This document shows, piece by piece, positions 38,521 to 46,754 of a stretch of DNA of 64,000 nucleotides. Position 1 is the stretch's first letter. Each line of letters opens with the position of its first letter. Under the pieces are notes generated by a model. That model was not told the DNA's origin. It saw only the letters and a list, made by a program, of their open reading frames with translations, and made no database searches. The translations under genes and the position numbers were made by a program. This DNA is from an uncultured Agrococcus sp. (lineage in GTDB: Bacteria; Actinomycetota; Actinomycetes; Actinomycetales; Microbacteriaceae), in the NCBI RefSeq assembly GCF_945915485.1, contig NZ_CAMEFJ010000001.1, forward strand, positions 1-64,000, written 5' to 3'.

Positions 38521-39674
38521 GCCGTCTCCACGCTCATAGCGGGGCTGTTCGTTGCTGCGGCGGCAATCTTGAGTCTCATCGCAACGACCGTATAGGCCGC
38601 GGCAGAGAGAGCGGCGAGTACCATGTGGATGCCGACGAGCAAAGGGGGTAGACCGTCGCGAGCCTGCCATACCCCGACGACGATCTGCACAACGATTGCG
38701 ACAGCTAGAACGAGCAGCCACTTCAGCGGAGGAAGCCGAAGTGACCAGGCTGCGATCACTAGCGCGACGACGAGTACCGCGAGGAGGTAGCCCGGCCAGG
38801 CATGGACGTGCGACATGAACGTCGCGTCGAAGCCGTCGCGAATAACGTTCGCATCGCCAGAGTGCGGGCCCGATGCGGTCGTGAGAACCCCGAAGGAGAT
38901 CGTCGCGGCCAGGAAGAACCCGGTGATGTGCGTGAGCCCCGCGAACCAGCCGGGAACCGCCCTGGTGCGCCGGCGCGGTACTGCACGGAATCGCACGAGG
39001 TACGCCGCGGTCACACACACGAGCAGCAGCGACGACGTGTAGTGGAACCCCACGATCCACGGGTTAAGACCCGTCAAGACGGTGATCCCGCCGACCAGGG
39101 CCTGCGCGATCACTCCGCTGAAGACCACCCACGCCAGCACAACGAGATCACGTCGTCCCGGTGCAGTTCGAGTGGTGCTGATGGCCGCCCACACGACTCC
39201 TGCGAGCAGGACAGCGTTGGCCGCAACCCACGTGAACTCCTCGGCGGGGGTGAAAGAAACCACGACATAGACCGACGTAGCGGCAAGAACGGAACCGAGC
39301 GCGAACCAGCCGGTCGTGATCAGCTCGCGTCTTGCGTGTATGTGCCGCCACGTGAGCAGCAGCACCGCAAGCGCGGCGATACCAACCACCCCCGTCATGA
39401 GGCGGTTGCCGAACTCGATGACCCCGTGAATTCCTTGTTCCGGTAGTGGCACGAGCGACTCCGGCGTACACATCGGCCAGTCCGAGCATCCCAGTCCAGA
39501 GCCGGTCAGCCGAACAGCGCCGCCGGTTCCAATGATCGTGACCTCAGCGACGAAGGACACCCAGGCGAAGACGAAGAGGCTGATGCGCCGTTGGGTCAGG
39601 ACGGTCAACCGTTTGCCGAACAACGTGAGAGCGGCAACAATCCGGGTGGTTCGCGAGTGGCGAACGTCTTGCAC
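38517..39674 (-). CDS. ctaA: haem A synthase (CtaA/COX15 family)
   Basis: About 385 aa with eight predicted membrane segments. The conserved GAVRLTGSGLGCSDWPMCTP region holds the paired cysteines and EFGNR a conserved haem-region motif. HYTSSLLL and HVHAWPGYLLA add histidines. It oxidises haem O to haem A, pairing with ctaB across the locus. The 1251-aa track ORF is an artefact that runs back through sufB and sufD. GTG 39674, with GGAAGAGGG upstream, gives a normal length, but the exact start is uncertain. Confidence 0.9.
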   Translation of the reverse strand: MQDVRHSRTTRIVAALTLFGKRLTVLTQRRISLFVFAWVSFVAEVTIIGTGGAVRLTGSGLGCSDWPMCTPESLVPLPEQGIHGVIEFGNRLMTGVVGIAALAVLLLTWRHIHARRELITTGWFALGSVLAATSVYVVVSFTPAEEFTWVAANAVLLAGVVWAAISTTRTAPGRRDLVVLAWVVFSGVIAQALVGGITVLTGLNPWIVGFHYTSSLLLVCVTAAYLVRFRAVPRRRTRAVPGWFAGLTHITGFFLAATISFGVLTTASGPHSGDANVIRDGFDATFMSHVHAWPGYLLAVLVVALVIAAWSLRLPPLKWLLVLAVAIVVQIVVGVWQARDGLPPLLVGIHMVLAALSAAAYTVVAMRLKIAAAATNSPAMSVETA

Positions 39675-39716
39675 AATAAACCCTCTTCCTAGTCTGCACT
39701 TCTGGCCGGTTGACGC

Positions 39717-39722
39717 TAGGCT
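39717..39722 (+). promoter_or_regulatory. possible -10 box of the suf operon
   Basis: TAGGCT lies in the 180-bp divergent spacer between ctaA and sufB and would give a leader of about 125 nt. No SufR gene or clear operator is visible. Confidence 0.35.
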
Positions 39723-39854
39723 GGACAGAGTGCGATCTCCACTGATGAGCGCATAACGCAGCGCTGCCGGGTCGATATCTGTAACCAGTATCCAACGAAT
39801 TAGTCGTCGGCGCGATTCGACGAGGCCCGAAGATCGCAAGATGAGAGGGGAACC

Positions 39855-41273
39855 ATGAGCGACGTCATCCTTGACCGCCCTGAACTGGAAGGGCTGGGCC
39901 AGTACGAGTTCGGCTGGCACGATTCCGACGAGGCAGGCGCGAAAGCCCAGCGGGGCCTCAGCAACGAGGTTGTTGAGAACATCTCCAGCCTGAAGAACGA
40001 ACCTGAATGGATGTTGCAGACGCGCCTCAAGGCGCTCAAGCACTTCGACAGGAAGCCGATGCCCACGTGGGGCGCAGACCTGTCGGAGATCGACTTCGAC
40101 AACATCAAGTACTTCGTCCGTTCGACGGAGAAGCAGGCGACGAGCTGGGAAGACCTGCCAGAGGACATCAAGAACACGTACGACCGCCTCGGACTTCCGG
40201 AAGCCGAACGTCAGCGCCTCGTCGCCGGCGTCGCCGCGCAGTACGAGTCGGAGGTCGTCTTCCACTCGATCCGCGAGGACCTCGAGCAGCAGGGTGTCAT
40301 CTTCCTCGACACCGACACCGCTCTCAAGGAGCATCCTGAGTTCTTCGAAGAGTACTTCGGCACGGTCATTCCGGCAGCTGACAACAAGTTCGCGGCACTC
40401 AACACGGCCGTGTGGTCCGGTGGCTCGTTCGTGTACATTCCCAAGGGCGTGCACGTCGAGATTCCGCTGCAGGCATACTTCCGTATCAACACGGAGAACA
40501 TGGGTCAGTTCGAAAGAACCCTGATCATCGCGGACGAGGGCTCGTACGTCCACTACATCGAGGGCTGCACGGCGCCGATCTATAAGTCCGACTCGCTGCA
40601 CTCTGCCGTTGTCGAGATCATCGCCAAGAAGAACGCTCGAGTCCGCTACACGACCATCCAGAACTGGTCGAACAACGTCTACAACTTGGTGACGAAGCGA
40701 GCTATCGCACACGAGGGCGCGACCATGGAGTGGGTCGACGGCAACATCGGCTCGAAGGTCACCATGAAGTATCCTTCGATCTTCCTCACGGGCGAGCGCG
40801 CCAAGGGAGAAACGCTTTCCGTCGCCTTCGCGGGCCCCGGTCAGCACCAGGATGCGGGCGCCAAGATGGTCCACATGGCTCCTCACACGACGTCGTCGAT
40901 CACCTCGAAGTCGATCGCCCGTGGAGGGGGTCGTGCCGGCTACCGCGGAGAGATCCGGGTGGATGCCAACGCGCATCACGCCGCAAACTCGGTCATCTGC
41001 GACGCGCTGCTGGTCGACACACAATCGCGCTCGGACACCTATCCGGCCATCGACATCCGTGTCGATGACGTCGTGCTGGGTCACGAAGCGACGGTCTCGA
41101 AGGTCTCGGAAGAGCAACTCTTCTACCTCATGAGTCGCGGGATGAGCGAAACAGAGGCCATGGCCATGATCGTGCGCGGCTTCATCGAGCCCATCGCACG
41201 CGAGCTGCCGATGGAATATGCCCTTGAACTCAACACACTCATCCAGATGAACATGGAAGGATCGGTCGGTTAA
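39855..41273 (+). CDS. sufB: Fe-S cluster assembly protein SufB
   Basis: A 472-aa scaffold subunit of the SufBCD complex. Conserved pieces include [31 protein letters not shown] (with the conserved cysteine), [24 protein letters not shown] and the C-terminal [31 protein letters not shown] precedes ATG 39855. It is first gene of sufB-sufD-Rieske-sufC-sufT. sufR, sufS and sufU are not in this cluster. Confidence 0.98.
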   Translation: MSDVILDRPELEGLGQYEFGWHDSDEAGAKAQRGLSNEVVENISSLKNEPEWMLQTRLKALKHFDRKPMPTWGADLSEIDFDNIKYFVRSTEKQATSWEDLPEDIKNTYDRLGLPEAERQRLVAGVAAQYESEVVFHSIREDLEQQGVIFLDTDTALKEHPEFFEEYFGTVIPAADNKFAALNTAVWSGGSFVYIPKGVHVEIPLQAYFRINTENMGQFERTLIIADEGSYVHYIEGCTAPIYKSDSLHSAVVEIIAKKNARVRYTTIQNWSNNVYNLVTKRAIAHEGATMEWVDGNIGSKVTMKYPSIFLTGERAKGETLSVAFAGPGQHQDAGAKMVHMAPHTTSSITSKSIARGGGRAGYRGEIRVDANAHHAANSVICDALLVDTQSRSDTYPAIDIRVDDVVLGHEATVSKVSEEQLFYLMSRGMSETEAMAMIVRGFIEPIARELPMEYALELNTLIQMNMEGSVG

Positions 41274-42458
41274 ATGACAACGGCTGAGAAGTTCGTCCCC
41301 ATTCAGACGCGGTCCGAGCGCCCGACCTCGTTCGATCCGAACGACTACGAGCGCCCCACCGGCCGCGAGGTCAACTGGAAGCACACCGACCTGCGCCGGC
41401 TGGCTCCTCTCCTGGTCGATGAAGAGACCGAGAACGTAGGACGCGACGGCATCGAGTACGACGTAGCGTCTCTCGAAGCCGGCGGCTACCTCGTCGAGTC
41501 GGCCGGGCACGACGCTGCCCCCAGGGGAGAGCTGTTCCTCCCGGAAGACCTGCCGAGCGCTATCGCCTGGAAGCGGTGCGCGAACGCACTTCACGTGCAG
41601 ATCCCCGCGGGCGTTGCGGTCGATGAGCCGCTCATCGCCCGCCTCAAGGGCCTGGGGGCGGACATCCACGCGAACGCGCACATCATCATCGAGGCGCTTC
41701 CGGGATCGCAGGCCACCGTCGTGCTGCACCACACGGGATCTGTCGCCTACGCGCAGAATGTCGAGATCATCGTCAGGGAGAATGCCCGGCTGAATGTCGT
41801 TACGGTGCAGGACTGGCAGGACGACACCGTGCACGCCTCCGCACACCAGGCTCGCGTCGACGACGGAGCGTACCTGAAGCACATCGTCGTTTCCTTCGGC
41901 GGTGGGGTCGTACGCGTGAACCCATCGGTGCGCCTGCACGGCGAGGGCAGCGAAACCGAAATGTACGGTGTTTCGTTCGCGGACGCGGGCCAGCACATGG
42001 AGAACCAGGTCTACATGTTCCACGAGGGTGAGAACACCGTCGGCAACGTGCTCTACAAGGATGCTCTCCAGGGTGAAGGAGCGCGTTCGGTCTGGATCGG
42101 CGATGTACTGATCGGCGCAGACGCAGTCGGCACCGACAGCTACGAGAAGAACCAGAACCTCGTGCTCACCGACGGCACGCGCACCGATTCGATTCCGAAC
42201 CTCGAAATCAAGAACGGCAACATCGAAGGGGCGGGACACGCATCCGCGACGAGCCGCTTCGACGACGAGCACATGTTCTATCTGCAGAGCCGTGGTATAT
42301 CCGGAGAAGAGGCGCGTCGCCTCGTCGTCATCGGATTCCTGATGGAAATCGTTCAGAAGATCGGCATCGAATCGATCGAATCGCGAATCGCCGAACTCAT
42401 CGAAGAAGAGCTGGCCGCAGGCGCGGAACTCGCTCCCGCTTCGAAGGCGGGGGCATGA
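41274..42458 (+). CDS. sufD: Fe-S cluster assembly protein SufD
   Basis: A 394-aa SufBD-superfamily beta-helix protein. REVNWKHTDLRRLAPL lies in the N-terminal part, and the C-terminal core shows IKNGNIEGAGHASATSRFDDEHMFYLQSRGI. The ATG follows the sufB TAA without a gap. It forms the SufBC2D complex that feeds Fe-S cluster synthesis. Confidence 0.96.
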   Translation: MTTAEKFVPIQTRSERPTSFDPNDYERPTGREVNWKHTDLRRLAPLLVDEETENVGRDGIEYDVASLEAGGYLVESAGHDAAPRGELFLPEDLPSAIAWKRCANALHVQIPAGVAVDEPLIARLKGLGADIHANAHIIIEALPGSQATVVLHHTGSVAYAQNVEIIVRENARLNVVTVQDWQDDTVHASAHQARVDDGAYLKHIVVSFGGGVVRVNPSVRLHGEGSETEMYGVSFADAGQHMENQVYMFHEGENTVGNVLYKDALQGEGARSVWIGDVLIGADAVGTDSYEKNQNLVLTDGTRTDSIPNLEIKNGNIEGAGHASATSRFDDEHMFYLQSRGISGEEARRLVVIGFLMEIVQKIGIESIESRIAELIEEELAAGAELAPASKAGA

Positions 42459-42808
42459 CCGCAGTCCGCGTTGCCTCCGTTGACGAGATCAGCCTGACGG
42501 ATCCCTTGAAGGTCGAGGTCGGTGGAATCCCCGTCGCCCTCGTCCGCGACTCCGCAGGCGAAATCCATGCGCTCGGCGACACGTGCACGCACGGAGAGAT
42601 CTCGCTTTCAGAGGGATTCATAGAGGGCGACACCCTCGAGTGCTGGGCCCACGGCTCACGCTTCAACATGTTCAATGGCAAGCCCGAGAACCTGCCGGCT
42701 TACGAACCGGTTCCGGTGTTTCCTGTCACGATCGACGGCGACAGTGTGCTGATCGACGTGGGGAACCCGATTGATGTGAGCGGCAACGCCGCTGGAAAGG
42801 ATGACTGA
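42455..42808 (+). CDS. Rieske-type [2Fe-2S] ferredoxin of the suf operon
   Basis: A 117-aa Rieske domain. Cluster ligands are C44-T-H46 and C63-W-A-H66. It resembles non-haem iron oxygenase ferredoxin subunits, but no oxygenase is nearby. A Rieske gene at this place in suf operons is common in Micrococcales, so it probably serves Fe-S assembly, perhaps as an electron donor. It overlaps sufD by 4 nt (ATGA) and shares its last base with the sufC start. Confidence 0.95.
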   Translation: MTAVRVASVDEISLTDPLKVEVGGIPVALVRDSAGEIHALGDTCTHGEISLSEGFIEGDTLECWAHGSRFNMFNGKPENLPAYEPVPVFPVTIDGDSVLIDVGNPIDVSGNAAGKDD

Positions 42809-43566
42809 TGAGCGTTCTGGAGATTAAGGACCTCAAGGTTTCTATCGAGACCGACGCAGGCCCCAAGCAGATCCTGAAGGGCGTTGATCTTACGATCAAC
42901 TCCGATCAGATCCACGCGATCATGGGGCCGAACGGCTCCGGGAAGTCGACGCTGGCCTACGCCATCGCCGGGCACCCGCGCTACAACGTCGATAGTGGAT
43001 CCATAACCCTCGATGGCGAAGACGTCCTGGAAATGGAAGTGGACGAGCGCGCGCAGGCCGGACTTTTCCTGGCCATGCAGTACCCCGTCGAAATCCCCGG
43101 TGTCACGGTGTCGAACTTCCTCCGCACGGCGAAGACCGCTCTCACGGGCGAGGCACCGAAGATCCGCGAGTGGGTCGGCGACGTTCGCGAGGCCATGGAC
43201 TCACTGCGCATGGATTCCTCGTTCCAGGAGCGCAACGTCAACGAAGGATTCTCCGGCGGTGAGAAGAAGCGTCACGAGATCCTCCAGATGGAGCTGCTCA
43301 GGCCTCGTTTCGCGGTTCTCGACGAAACCGACTCCGGTCTCGACATCGATGCCCTTCGCGTCGTGTCCGAAGGAGTCAACCGCGTCAAGCAAGCAAACAA
43401 GATGGGTGTCTTGCTGATTACGCACTACACGCGTATCCTGCGGTACATCCAGCCCGACTTCGTGCACGTGTTCGTGGACGGTCGCATCGCAGAAGAAGGC
43501 GGTCGCGAGCTCGCGGATCGACTCGAGGAAGAGGGCTACGACCGCTACCTGAATGCGAGTGTGTAA
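42808..43566 (+). CDS. sufC: Fe-S cluster assembly ATPase SufC
   Basis: A 252-aa ABC-type ATPase. Walker A is GPNGSGKST, the signature is FSGGEKKRHEILQ and Walker B is RFAVLDETDSGLD. It powers the SufB-SufD scaffold. AAAGGATG precedes ATG 42808. Its TAA overlaps the next ATG (TAATGG). Confidence 0.98.
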   Translation: MSVLEIKDLKVSIETDAGPKQILKGVDLTINSDQIHAIMGPNGSGKSTLAYAIAGHPRYNVDSGSITLDGEDVLEMEVDERAQAGLFLAMQYPVEIPGVTVSNFLRTAKTALTGEAPKIREWVGDVREAMDSLRMDSSFQERNVNEGFSGGEKKRHEILQMELLRPRFAVLDETDSGLDIDALRVVSEGVNRVKQANKMGVLLITHYTRILRYIQPDFVHVFVDGRIAEEGGRELADRLEEEGYDRYLNASV

Positions 43567-43898
43567 TGGCTCTGAAGGAACTCGACGACACGAAGTTCGA
43601 CGAGTGCACTGAAGCCCTGAAGAACGTTGTTGACCCCGAACTCGACGTCAACATCGTTGATCTGGGTCTGATCTACGACCTGGCTTGGGACGACGAAGAG
43701 GATGCCCTCATCGTTTCCATGACCCTGACGAGCGCTGGTTGCCCTCTCACGGATGTCATCGAAGCCGAGATTGCCGAGAAGCTCGATGACGTCGTTGAGC
43801 GCTTCCGCATCAACTGGGTGTGGATGCCGCCGTGGGGACCCGAGCGGATCACGGAAGACGGCCGTGAGATGATGAGGGCGCTGGGCTTTTCGATCTGA
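43566..43898 (+). CDS. sufT: SufT / DUF59 metal-sulfur cluster assembly factor
   Basis: A 110-aa MIP18/DUF59 domain protein. DPELDVNIVDLGLIYDL and SAGCPLTDVIEAEI carry the conserved aspartate and cysteine. Family members help mature Fe-S proteins. It is the last gene of the suf operon, and its stop codon sits inside the first of two tandem hairpins. Confidence 0.94.
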   Translation: MALKELDDTKFDECTEALKNVVDPELDVNIVDLGLIYDLAWDDEEDALIVSMTLTSAGCPLTDVIEAEIAEKLDDVVERFRINWVWMPPWGPERITEDGREMMRALGFSI

Positions 43899-43934
43899 CC
43901 GCAGGTCAGATCGACGAATCGCCAATGGCGATTC
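43892..43934 (+). terminator. tandem hairpins ending the suf operon
   Basis: GATCTGACC-GCA-GGTCAGATC (43892-43912) is a perfect 9-bp stem that includes the sufT stop. GAATCGCC-AAT-GGCGATTC (43916-43934) is a perfect 8-bp stem. Neither has a T-tract. Paired stems of this type are seen as terminators in high-GC actinobacteria. Confidence 0.7.
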
Positions 43935-43942
43935 GGCCGAGC

Positions 43943-44126
43943 GCCGTCGCGAGCCCTAGGCGAGCGAGTTGGGGTTCTCACCCAAGCTCTTCTCCAGTTC
44001 AAGGCAGGACTCAGGCAAAGCGGTCCACCGGATCGTTCGCCCTAAAGCCGTCGCGAGCCCTAGGCGAGCGATTTGGGCTTCTCGCTGAGCGCCGTCGCGA
44101 CCACAAGGGAGCGATCTCGGCTTCTC
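43943..44126. repeat. three copies of a 37-bp repeat
   Basis: The unit begins GCCGTCGCGAGCCCTAGGCG, and copies start at 43943, 44047 and 44091. The first two differ at only two positions. The third is more diverged. The spacing of 104 and 44 bp is uneven, so it is not a simple tandem array or a CRISPR. Confidence 0.75.
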
Positions 44127-44304
44127 AGCCAAAGTAGTCGTTCACTGCGGACCGCATCCCGGTCGACTTCCGGGCGCTTCGCGCCTGCAAGCCGCAGCCA
44201 GCCGACCCGAACGCGGTCCTCCGTTCACTCGCAGCGCTTGCGCGTCACCAGCCAACGTGCTGGACAAGCACACCGTGTTTCCCGGGCTCGAATCCACATT
44301 GGGA

Positions 44305-44310
44305 TAGCAT
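44305..44310 (+). promoter_or_regulatory. TAGCAT -10 box, leaderless start
   Basis: TAGCAT is followed by CGCGAT and the ATG at 44317. Confidence 0.5.
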
Positions 44311-44316
44311 CGCGAT

Positions 44317-44580
44317 ATGGCGACGGAGCGGAGGAGGAAACTCAGCGGGTTCGAGCGGTGCGCCATCGTTGGCGGCATCGTAGTAACGGTCGGCCTGACG
44401 GTGTCGGCGCACATCCTGATGACGTTCAGCTTCACGGAACCGCCCCTCAACGCGAGCGGCGATGCCGGGGCCGCTGCGATGATCTTCCTGGCCGGGCCGC
44501 CAACGATCGGTGTTGGGCTGCTCATTGTTCTTGCAGGATTGATGGGCACCTTCGTAACGCGGCGATCAAGCAAAGCCTAA
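44317..44580 (+). CDS. small two-helix membrane protein, function unknown
   Basis: An 87-aa protein I do not recognise. It has a basic N-terminus (MATERRRKLSGFER), then two transmembrane helices (about 14-36 and 51-78) joined by a short loop. The start fits a leaderless promoter. It lies 78 bp upstream of the PnuC-type gene, but both have their own promoter-like box. Confidence 0.6.
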   Translation: MATERRRKLSGFERCAIVGGIVVTVGLTVSAHILMTFSFTEPPLNASGDAGAAAMIFLAGPPTIGVGLLIVLAGLMGTFVTRRSSKA

Positions 44581-44643
44581 GTGCCCTACGCAGCGGGCGC
44601 CTGCTCCCGGCATCGCCGCTCAACCGTTGCCGCCTTCACACCG

Positions 44644-44649
44644 TAGGCT
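44644..44649 (+). promoter_or_regulatory. TAGGCT -10 box of pnuC-like gene
   Basis: TAGGCT ends 9 nt before ATG 44659, so the 5' leader would be only a few bases. Confidence 0.5.
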
Positions 44650-44658
44650 CGTGTCATC

Positions 44659-45378
44659 ATGGAATCGCTGATCGACGGACTCATCGCCCTGTACTCCTCG
44701 ACAGTTCCCGTCGGCGGTGGCCAGGAGCTGCTGCTGCGCGAGGTCGTCGGGAATGCATTCGGTCTCGCCAGCGCTCTCGGTGGGATGCTTCGTCGTGTGT
44801 GGGCGTGGCCAGTGGGCATTGTCGGCAATCTGCTGCTGCTGACCGTCTTCTTGGGCACCCTGCTCGACCCTGCGCAGTCCCTGCCGACCCTGTTGGGTCA
44901 AGCGGGTCGGCAGGTCATGTTCATCGCAGTTGCCGTGTACGGGTGGCGCCGTTGGCGCCGAGCCCGTTCGGCTGACGGCAAAGTTGTTCCGCAGTGGGCT
45001 AGCGGTCGGCAGCGCATCGGGCTCGTCGTCGGGCTCGTCGTCGGCACCGTCGCGCTCACTCCTCTTTTCCGCGCCCTCGGATCATTCGAACCTGTGTGGG
45101 CGGATGCTTGGACATTCGTCGGCTCGCTGCTTGCGACCTACGGGATGGCCAAGGGCTGGACGGAGTTCTGGCTCATCTGGGTCGCCGTCGATATCGTCGG
45201 AGTCCCGTTGCTGCTTAGTGCCGGCTACTGGGCGACGGGATTCATGTACATCTTCTACGGCGTCTTCACTGCATGGGGCTTCGTCGTCTGGATTCGAGCG
45301 CGTCGCAAACCGACGGTCGAAACCCTGCTGCCCGATCCGCGGCCAGGAAGCGAAACAGAAGAAGATTCCGCTCAATAG
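44659..45378 (+). CDS. pnuC: PnuC-family nicotinamide riboside/mononucleotide transporter
   Basis: A 239-aa membrane protein with about seven helices. The WPVGIVGNLLLL segment, the TYGMAKGWTEFWLIWVAVDIVG motif and the FMYIFYGVFTAWGF segment are typical of PnuC. Family members import nicotinamide riboside or related vitamin precursors by facilitated diffusion, with intracellular phosphorylation. No nadR-like kinase is adjacent, so the exact substrate is unproven. The C-terminal tail is charged. Confidence 0.9.
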   Translation: MESLIDGLIALYSSTVPVGGGQELLLREVVGNAFGLASALGGMLRRVWAWPVGIVGNLLLLTVFLGTLLDPAQSLPTLLGQAGRQVMFIAVAVYGWRRWRRARSADGKVVPQWASGRQRIGLVVGLVVGTVALTPLFRALGSFEPVWADAWTFVGSLLATYGMAKGWTEFWLIWVAVDIVGVPLLLSAGYWATGFMYIFYGVFTAWGFVVWIRARRKPTVETLLPDPRPGSETEEDSAQ

Positions 45379-45437
45379 AAGTCTGCCGATACGGAGCACC
45401 GGCGTCGAATTCGCTGAGGTGATGCCAGTATTGGGAC

Positions 45438-46598
45438 ATGAGCAGTCAGCCGGCGAGTGGTCCAAGCGGTCGTAATCGCGCGACACTCCTGGCCGCCCTG
45501 CGAGCAGCGGGGGAGTCTACGAGGGCCGATCTAGCGGAATCCACCGGTCTCAGCGTCGCGACGATCTCTCGCGCAGCGAACGCGCTCATCGCCGCCGGTC
45601 TGATCGTGCAGGAAAGCGAAGCGGGCCCGGGGCGGGGTCGACCCTTGGGGAGATTGCGCATCGACAAGCACGCAGCGTGCGTGCTCGCCGTTGACGTAGC
45701 CGACCGGCACACGACGCTCGCGTTCGTTGATCTCGACGGAACCGTGATGTCTTCCGACCGCCTTGACACGCCACCGACCGATCCCCGGGAACGACTGCAG
45801 CACACGCTCGAGGCGATTGTCGCCCACTGCGATTCCGACGCTCCGACACGGGGTCCGATCGCTGTCGGTGTTTCCGTTCCGGGGCCGGTTCGCGCGGACG
45901 GCAGCATCCCGTTGGCGCCGGCTCTGCAATGGCAGGATGTTCCTCTACGGCAGCTGCTGGAGGGCAGGCTGAACGTTCCCGTCGCTGTCGGCAACGACGC
46001 GAATCTGATTGCGGTAGCCGAGTCGAGATTCGGGGACTACCGTGACGTCGCCAGCCTCTTCGCACTCGCCGTTTTCGAGGGAGTCGGATCAGGCGTTGTC
46101 GAGGGTGGCACCCTCGTCGAGGGGAGCAGGGGGTTCGCGGGGCAGTTCGGTCGCATGTTCGTCAGCTTCGACTCGCAGGAGCGTCTCCTTGACGAATTCG
46201 GAGATCTGGAGTCGCAACTCGGTTCGAAGGGGCTCGCTCGACGCGCAGCCGATGCAGGCGTTCAGCTGCCGTCCGACCGGGAAGTATTCGAAGCACTGTT
46301 CGCACAGATACGGGACGATTCACCCGCAGGCGCTCTTGGACGAAAAGTGCTCGATGAGTTCGCCGTCGCACTCGCCAACGTATGCGCACTGTTGGATCCG
46401 GAGGCGATCGTGCTCGCCGGACGCTTCGCCCCGTTGACCGATGTCGTGGCACCGGAACTCGAACGCCGTCTCCGCGGTCGTGTTCTGCACATCCCACGCC
46501 TCGTGCCGACATCGACGGGCGTCGACGCAGCGCTGCTGGGAGCCGCAGCGATCGCGCTCGACGCATTCGGGTCCCTGGAACAACTGCTCCGCGACTGA
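45438..46598 (+). CDS. ROK-family transcriptional regulator
   Basis: A 386-aa protein. An N-terminal winged helix-turn-helix (about 12-60, TRADLAESTGLSVATISRAANAL) is followed by a ROK sugar-kinase-like domain. The catalytic-type aspartate is kept in VGNDANLIAVAE. The usual GExGH segment reads GFAGQFGRMF, and the zinc motif CxCGxxGC is absent, so it is probably a ligand sensor without kinase activity. It stands directly upstream of an ABC uptake operon and is the likely local regulator. Confidence 0.9.
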   Translation: MSSQPASGPSGRNRATLLAALRAAGESTRADLAESTGLSVATISRAANALIAAGLIVQESEAGPGRGRPLGRLRIDKHAACVLAVDVADRHTTLAFVDLDGTVMSSDRLDTPPTDPRERLQHTLEAIVAHCDSDAPTRGPIAVGVSVPGPVRADGSIPLAPALQWQDVPLRQLLEGRLNVPVAVGNDANLIAVAESRFGDYRDVASLFALAVFEGVGSGVVEGGTLVEGSRGFAGQFGRMFVSFDSQERLLDEFGDLESQLGSKGLARRAADAGVQLPSDREVFEALFAQIRDDSPAGALGRKVLDEFAVALANVCALLDPEAIVLAGRFAPLTDVVAPELERRLRGRVLHIPRLVPTSTGVDAALLGAAAIALDAFGSLEQLLRD

Positions 46599-46754
46599 CC
46601 GCTCGCGCCGGGCTATTCCGCGGCGTTTCACCCGCGCGACGAACGGTCACGATTTCATTACGCCTCTGGCGAGAGCACGATGACTGTGTACACTGGCATT
46701 ACATTTTCTCGCAGTTTGCACAAAAGTGGGAACTCGGATGCAAGGAGGCATCGC

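Larger units (their letters stand above)
43899..44316. other. non-coding region with short tandem repeats
   Basis: Apart from the hairpins at its start, this stretch holds three copies of a 37-bp repeat and no credible gene. The 300-aa ORF overlapping it (44073-44975) runs over two better genes in another frame and is arginine/serine-rich noise. Confidence 0.6.

Noticed and set aside
38517-42272. 1251-codon minus-strand ORF
   Set aside because: Only its last 385 codons are a gene (ctaA). The rest lies antisense to sufB and sufD and has no family signature.
43943-44126. Possible CRISPR array
   Set aside because: Only three copies, uneven spacing, the third copy diverged, and no cas genes in the window.
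44073-44975. 300-codon ORF
   Set aside because: It overlaps the 44317 membrane protein and pnuC in another frame and is Arg/Ser-rich noise.
46686-46693. GTGTACAC palindrome upstream of the ABC operon as the ROK operator
   Set aside because: Eight bases alone are too short to claim an operator, and flanking symmetry is lost.
46680-46754. Upstream extension of the ABC binding-protein gene
   Set aside because: It would bury the lipoprotein signal; AAGGAGG before ATG 46755 marks the real start.
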